Source of the DNA: Sabethes cyaneus
Taxonomy: Eukaryota > Arthropoda > Insecta > Diptera > Culicidae
Length of the DNA: 64,000 nucleotides
Direction: 5' to 3'
Assembly: GCF_943734655.1 (NCBI RefSeq)
Contig: NC_071355.1
Span: 54,398,949 to 54,462,948, forward strand
The notes beneath the pieces are model-generated. The model did no database searches and was not told the origin of the DNA. It saw only the letters and a program-made list of their open reading frames with translations. Both the position numbers and the translations under genes were made by a program. Shown piece by piece: positions 58,901 through 64,000 of this stretch (positions are counted from its first letter, which is position 1; every line of letters starts with the position of its first letter).

Positions 58901-59050
58901 TAATCAGCCGCCCCTAACATGGAGAACAGACGCTGTTTGGGTCGCACCTCCTTGGTGAACAGACGCTCGTGTTTGACGAAGCATTTTCTCTACCGCCATG
59001 CTATGGTTACCGCGCCAGTATTCGCGTCGCACCTCCTCACTTCGCTATTG
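55908..59050 (-). pseudogene. RTE-type LINE, endonuclease and RT, catalytic box deleted
   Basis: The longest copy. From about 59050 a 5' leader precedes DWKLGTWNCKSLGF and FEVVALQELRWTGQ (58630-58730, start of the APE-type endonuclease), FFNYSIINVHFPHEGRPDDE, DVKIVTGDMNAQVE and NQIDHILIDGKFFSDVITV. A 378-codon frame (57766-56630) gives the linker (FRRKKRQQEERDREAMEELY, KRKFYEKLNRSRKGYV) and RT: IGRLKNNKAAGADQLPGELL, HLFIDFKSAYDTIDRD and RRGLRQGDGLSCLLFNIALE. At about 56660 a deletion removes the FADD box and fuses to YVSKTKYMKGRGSREV. The C-terminal part follows (EIEVVEEFVYLGSLVTADND, RARWIDQVEGDLRTLRRLHG) to 55908. Frame changes near 58450, 58130, 57800 and 56300. The intact frames suggest it is younger than the 1-22 kb relics. 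Confidence 0.9.
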
Positions 59051-59099
59051 TCAGATTGACAACATTGCCCAGGCTACTCACATTAGAAGCTATAAATCT

Positions 59100-59390
59100 T
59101 TTTGGTTAGAGTATTACAGTTTTGGGAGCACTATAAAACTAATAAAACTAGTAAAACAAAAAACTAATATTTATTGCGGTTTGACGCTAGTGTATTTCCA
59201 CGCCTTCTATTGGGAATACTCAAAGCACCTTACCTTTTCGCTCTTTCCCCTCCCTTCCAACAATTTTTTTATTACTTTCCCTACTGTCCCGTCGTCTATT
59301 GTAGAACCACCGTTTCAAAAAATAATAATAAATATGTCTGACCGCATTTCAAGGTCAAGACTAAAAACACGAGGTTGGTCTATTTCATAG
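59100..59390 (-). pseudogene. Fragment of the 17.7-kb LINE 3' region
   Basis: 59190-59385 parallels 17700-17915: both contain CTCTTTCTCC/CTCTTTCCCC, then GCCTGACCGTATT or GTCTGACCGCATT, AAGTCAAGAC/AGGTCAAGAC and ACACGAGGTTGGT or ACATGAGGTTGGT in the same order and strand. If the element at 17690-19335 is a - strand LINE, this is a 5'-truncated 3' end of the same family. Confidence 0.5.
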
Positions 59391-60640
59391 GAACGGAGCC
59401 TTTCCCCGAAAACCCACGCTGAGAATCGCGGCTAACAATCGAGTTCTTTTTATTTGTTATTGCATATTTCTAATGCATAACTACTTGAGTTTTTACGATG
59501 CCCTATAAGATCGTACAGATCGTCGAACAAAACGCAGTTAACAGGAAAAAAACGAACGATTTGTTATCAACCGTTATTGCGAATCAAAATTTACTTCCCG
59601 GCAATCAGAATAAAATGAAGAATTCTTTGCATCTAATTCAAATCTTCATGGAGGACTGCATCAATCCTGTTAACACGTTGGATAAACTGGATAATTTTAC
59701 ATGCGGAACAAGAGGAAAGTCTAATGGTTTGGACTGTCTTTACAAATTGATAGATTAGTTGATCTCCCGGAAGGCTGTCTAATCGGTAGTACCGGTAGTA
59801 CCGAAACCGGTAATACCGACTAATTTTTGAACACCGAAATACCGGTTTTAGAAAGGCAAACAAACCGGTATTTTCTAAGACCCTAGAATTTTTAAACTCC
59901 TTATTCGAAGAAGAACTAAGTTTGATAGAAGATTGTAAAACTGATTGAAAAACAATTTGATGTTAATGCTGATGAGATTCTTCGGCCACTACCAATGAAG
60001 AGAGTAAAATTGTGGGTCATATAATTATAGCTCTTGAACCCGTTTAAGGCACAGTAGAGCATCTTTGCTGTAAAAATGTTTCATTGTATGAACCAGACGT
60101 CGTGTTTCAATTTATTTTTGTACAACTTGATATTTGAAAGCCACCAAATAATTCGAAGCTCGTGAATAACAAATTTTGCAAACAAGATCAGGACCTAGCA
60201 AAGTCACTTACAATAGTAAAAGGTCATTCAACGATGAAGTAATGAAGTTTCGGTTTCAACTGAAGCAGCGCCGCTTCGTTTCAAAACTGGCTTCAATCAG
60301 CGTCAATGAAATGGTTTTCACTTCATCATGGCGACCGGTTTTAACGTTTCCTTTGTATTTTTCTATCAAATATTCAGTAGGAGGTCAGGAACATTGAATG
60401 CAATTGAATCGAATTTGAGTAACATTTTCTACTATTTAACGCATATTATAATTAACCTACTCAACACCGAGAAATCGTGCCTGACTGTCAGTCGTCGTCA
60501 TTTGAAACAGTCACTAATTTCAGCTGAAGCTTGCTTGAAACGTTCTGTTCAAGAAATGAAACCAGTCGCTTAATGTATGAAATTGAAGCGAAGGTAAAAG
60601 ACAGTCAGCTTCATTTATTAGTTTCAACAATGCCGGGCCC
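59391..60640. other. No recognised gene; short ACCGG-type patch
   Basis: 59780-59880 contains irregular ACCGGTAGTACCGG and ACCGGTAATACCG words, possibly a small decayed MITE. Short + frames at 59498-59758 and 60176-60397 have no recognised domain. Confidence 0.4.
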
Positions 60641-60720
60641 TGATGGCAAGAATACTCAAAAATACTGATACTGATTCATAATACGGGGTTCTTTGCGCTT
60701 TTTGAGTATTCTTGCCATCA
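60641..60720. repeat. Perfect 22-bp inverted repeat (hairpin)
   Basis: 60641-60662 (starting TGATGGCAAGAATACTC) and 60699-60720 are exact inverse copies around a 36-nt loop. The size resembles a pre-miRNA hairpin or the ends of a tiny MITE. No target duplication was found. Confidence 0.7.
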
Positions 60721-60880
60721 AAGGATCTGCCGGAAATAATTTGGAATATTTTCCAAGTCGTTCGAGTGATACATTGCGTAAACAAGCAAATGAAATCTTC
60801 AAGCCACTATGTGCTAACTTGAAAACTTGAAGGAAGGCACATTGATTAATATACAGCGTGGACATGGCTTATGTTGCCCA

Positions 60881-60965
60881 GTTAGCTAGCCAGTTGTCGT
60901 ATGGTCGAGTCCCGGCTGGCCGGTGCTGCTAGAACCAGTAAGATCGTTGCACTACCTCCGTAAAT
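60881..60965 (+). mobile_element. SINE copy 4, 3'-truncated
   Basis: TAGCTAGCCAGTTGTCGTAT, GGTCGAGTCCCGGCTGGCCG and AAGATCGTTGCACTACCTCC follow the family order. The conserved tail region (GTAGTCTGTCG) is missing. Confidence 0.55.
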
Positions 60966-62392
60966 AATCTATGAATTGTATTCACTTAATCTTGATTCAC
61001 GATGACTGGCTCGGGATGTTTCCTTCAGATTACACCGTTCCGCAGGCGGTTCCTATTCGTCTACCGGATTTTTTTCCTTTTTCATCCGAATTAATTACAG
61101 ACAAAGATGTACATATACGTTAAATTCGTTTTGTAATTCTTTCTTTGTGCAATTCGTGTGACCTATAAACCAAAAATCAAATTCGAGCAATTCAATTAAA
61201 ATATGAAAACTTTTATATTTATAATTTTCCACCGAGTCGTCTAGCTATAGAACTGGTTGATACCAGCAAGTTCTTTGAATTTCTAAAGAAAGTGTAAATA
61301 AGTTACGAGCGTTAAATTCTTAACGATCCCCATTGAATATGTAATGAATTTGGAGCAATTGGCCTATGGACGATAAGAGATATGGGTCTGTGGTTCCCCA
61401 ATAAACGTGAATGCCTTTGGTTCGTCGATTACCAAATAGTTAGACATTAGTCATATGATGCTAGTTGGTGTGAACTGAACGAGGTTTTTATCGTCATAAA
61501 TCATAACTTACTTAAATTTTTACCATGGACATATTGCTAAAATATTTTTATAGGGTAAATGATTTTGAAATGGACCTAGTCGAATTCTGATCTTGAATGG
61601 ACCTATTTTGAAATAAGAATTTTAGGATATAACTATCAAGTCTTTGTACTGTATTTAGCTTTTATGTTTATCTTCAATCATTTCTGAACGTAAATATACT
61701 AAAATTAAATTAAAATTATATCCAAAACCACTTTATTGCCGCTTATTTAAAAGTAGCTGTTTTTCAGCGTTTTGGCAGTCACCATAGAGTATTTTCAAAC
61801 TGTTACTACCCGGAACCCTTCTGGTTTGAAATAAAACAATACTCTTAAAATGATGCTAAAATATGTGTAATTTCAATTTAAGTATTTAAAAGTTCAGTAA
61901 AACCAGTAAAATCTTCAAATTCTTGAAAAATGTTAACCCCCTTTTTTGATCTTGAATGGACCTAGTATTGATTTTAGAATGGACCTAGTTTTGCGCTCCG
62001 AGACATCACTGCCGGTAGCTATCATTGCCTACCACCAACGAACACGCCGTTGTATATTCCATAAAACTGCTTGTTGTCAGTATAGTATCTCCGTTTATAA
62101 TTAATCTATAAGCACGGGATATTGAAAGTAGGCTTGATTTATAGTCTAAATAAAAACTTAATTATATTGATAAAACTAACTATCACTCATCCTTTTTCGT
62201 AGTTGCTTCATAGTGTTTGTACATTGTAGCCTCTAGTTTTGAAACTAAAAAGTCTTCCTAATTAGTTAGCTAACATATGTCATTATATGCTTAAAACAAT
62301 ATAAACTTAATTTATTCTCAGTATTGTACAAAAATTTTAACCATCATTGATTGATGGTTAAAAATAAGAGGGATACTAACTGCCTTCTGTTA
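60966..62392. other. No gene; AT-rich with a repeated TTGAATGGACCTAGT word
   Basis: The word GATCTTGAATGGACCTA appears near 61592 and 61952, with related GAATGGACCTAGT or GAAATGGACCTAGT nearby. This may mark the edges of a decayed repeat of about 0.45 kb. No coding sequence seen. Confidence 0.35.
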
Positions 62393-62396
62393 AGGG

Positions 62397-63118
62397 GGCA
62401 TAGTACCTTTTCAATTTTTTAAAACCTAAATTTTTTTATTGATTATTTCGAAAGATTAACATTTTGACCATATGTGTTTTAAGTCGTTTGCATGAATTCC
62501 AAATATTGACAAAGTTACAGCTATTTCTACCGCGCATGTCTGGAGCGATTAAACAACAAGTAAAAACGATGTTGAAGTTTTTCTCGAAACCAGGTTTTGA
62601 AAGTCGGTACCATAAATATCTCAAGAACGGCTCAAGCAATTTTTATGATTCTTTTTTTGTTTGAAAGCCAACAAAATTATCTAGTGTTTGACCCATCCTT
62701 TTCTTGATATTGTAATTTTTGTATTTGTTCAGAAATGTTTAAAGTCAATTTTTTCGCTTAAAAACCATACTTTTATGTTTCAATGTCCGCCATTTTGTTA
62801 TGTGTTCGAATTCTAAAAAAGGATGGATCAAACACGAGATAATTTAATGTTCTTTCATGTCGTTTTGGAATTTTTCAATTCGGATAAGCCCCCCAGCGCC
62901 AATCCATGGTACCGCTATTCATGGTTTTTTTGAACGACTATCTTCAAGGAGCCGTAGGGGCAAGGGGAAGAGGTTCCCTTATGAAAACAAAATTGCAAGT
63001 ATTAGTATAAAATGCAATGTTTCGAATGCAAAAAACCCGAATCAATTTGCCTTTCGCGTTATCGAGAAAAAATTATTTGAAATTAGGCAAAAAATATGGT
63101 GTAAAACGTACTATGCCC
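62397..63118 (+). mobile_element. TTAA-flanked non-autonomous element
   Basis: Ends GGGGGCATAGTACC and GTACTATGCCCC, each next to TTAA (62393-62396 and 63119-63122). About 720 bp, AT-rich, with a GC-richer centre (GCGCCAATCCATGGTACC, GAGCCGTAGGGGCAAGGGG). A deleted inverse copy lies at 26110-26420. No transposase. Confidence 0.75.
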
Positions 63119-63122
63119 CTTA

Positions 63123-64000
63123 AAAAAGAGCTATTTTTGCTTCATTTGCATTTAGCACAAAACCAGTTACACTTAAATTTTTCAATTGGATTTTACGTAT
63201 TTGTTTTAGCACGAAGCAAAAGTGTAATCTATAAAATCTATATAAGTAATCTATATAAGTAGAGCAAAATTTTCCCAATTTGTTCGCCCTATGTAAAAAA
63301 AATTCCCAAATTATGCTAAACGGGACAATTCTTGTATCATTAAAAGTAATGCACAGAAGAATGAAACAAGTTATTTGAGAATACAATTCTGAAGATTTAT
63401 ATATAGCTTTATTGTATAGGAAACTCTAATATTGGAACTTCGAATTGAGTTACGAAGCTAATATTCCAAACTCAATTTAAAGTGGTTATCCCTAATTAAC
63501 TATCTACGGGCAACATCGTAAAAATGGTTGGAATAAAATTTTTTTCCATGGACAAATTTAAATACTCATTTTTCGAGTTTTTCAGGCTGTAGAGCCCACG
63601 GACAATTGATTTTATACTCATATCCTCCAAATTTTTTTTAGCCCCCCGATTTTTCAAGCCAATTTCCAAAGGGGGGGGGGGGGGTGACAAAGATATTTGG
63701 CAAAGGCCTTATATTCCGCCGATAGGTAAGCAGGTTGACTTCAAATCACCTTTTGGTCGATTGACAGATAGATTAAAAATCAGTTTAGTAAAATATTCAA
63801 AATCATGCAACCGGACTAACGTTGTACTACGTCATCCGTGGTCGTATCTTATACACAACCCCTCTGATTTTTTTATTGGGGGGTGTAAAGTTTTCTTTAA
63901 GCACCTCTCCCCTCTGACTTGTGACAAAATTAATACCTCCTTGTCCACCGAAATTGAGTGACTCTGAGATCTAAAATATTCATTTTTGAAACTTCCTATT
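63123..64000. other. No gene; 14-G run at 63671-63684
   Basis: AT-rich sequence with one poly-G run. No open frame with a recognised domain. Confidence 0.5.

Noticed and set aside
60900..60925. Possible tRNA gene (GGTCGAGTCCCGGCTGG B-box-like)
   Set aside because: No cloverleaf can be formed, and the block recurs as part of a SINE family.

Overview
The window reads as nuclear DNA of a culicine mosquito (Aedes-like): AT-rich spacers, very few host exons, and a dense mixture of RTE-type and Jockey/CR1-like LINEs, tRNA-derived SINEs, mariner DD37E elements, Helitrons and many small MITEs with TA, TTAA or 8-bp target duplications. The species is an inference from this element mix; I could not run a search.

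Host genes. Two pieces of host coding sequence are well supported, both on the - strand. At 52427-53313 lie three exons of a takeout/JHBP-family secreted ligand-binding protein, with good splice sites and matching phases; its signal-peptide exon is missing and must lie to the right (upstream). At 21232-21301 is a 23-codon signal-peptide exon with its own TATA/Inr promoter (21543-21573) and a donor of exactly the phase the takeout acceptor needs. Because its gene runs leftward, it must belong to a second gene, plausibly a tandem paralogue. A weaker candidate is a non-coding leader exon on the + strand at 41173-41268.

Layout. 1-1655: RTE relic split by a hAT-like MITE. 3503-5999: non-autonomous Helitron filled with ~143-bp tandem units that alternate between two types. 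6-10 kb: nothing recognised. 10.2-13.3 kb: microsatellite-bearing repeat, an inverted repeat carrying a hammerhead-like motif, a piggyBac-like MITE and a mariner relic. 13.5-19.3 kb: two RTE relics (one holding a dimeric hAT MITE) and a Jockey/CR1-like relic. 22-28 kb: RTE, Tc1 and LINE ends, several MITEs, and two degenerate simple-sequence tracts. 31.6-38.2 kb: a stack of insertions. A long - strand RTE copy was hit by a 425-bp MITE, a DD37E mariner (itself hit by an 896-bp element), a SINE and a Jockey/CR1-like LINE. 43.4-46.2 kb and 55.9-58.9 kb: two long - strand RTE copies with endonuclease and RT. 46.2-47.9 kb: foldback element with ~330-bp arms. 54.3-55.9 kb: piggyBac-like element. 62.4-63.1 kb: TTAA-flanked element.

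Almost every transposon gene is broken. Three insertion sites are informative because removing the insert and one target copy restores the interrupted reading frame: 369-1350, 13593-13966 and 35418-36317. I see no CRISPR array, operon, rRNA or functional tRNA. I do not see a convincing new coding system. The most novel-looking signals are the alternating Helitron array, the hammerhead-like motif, the dimeric hAT MITE and the element nested in the mariner.
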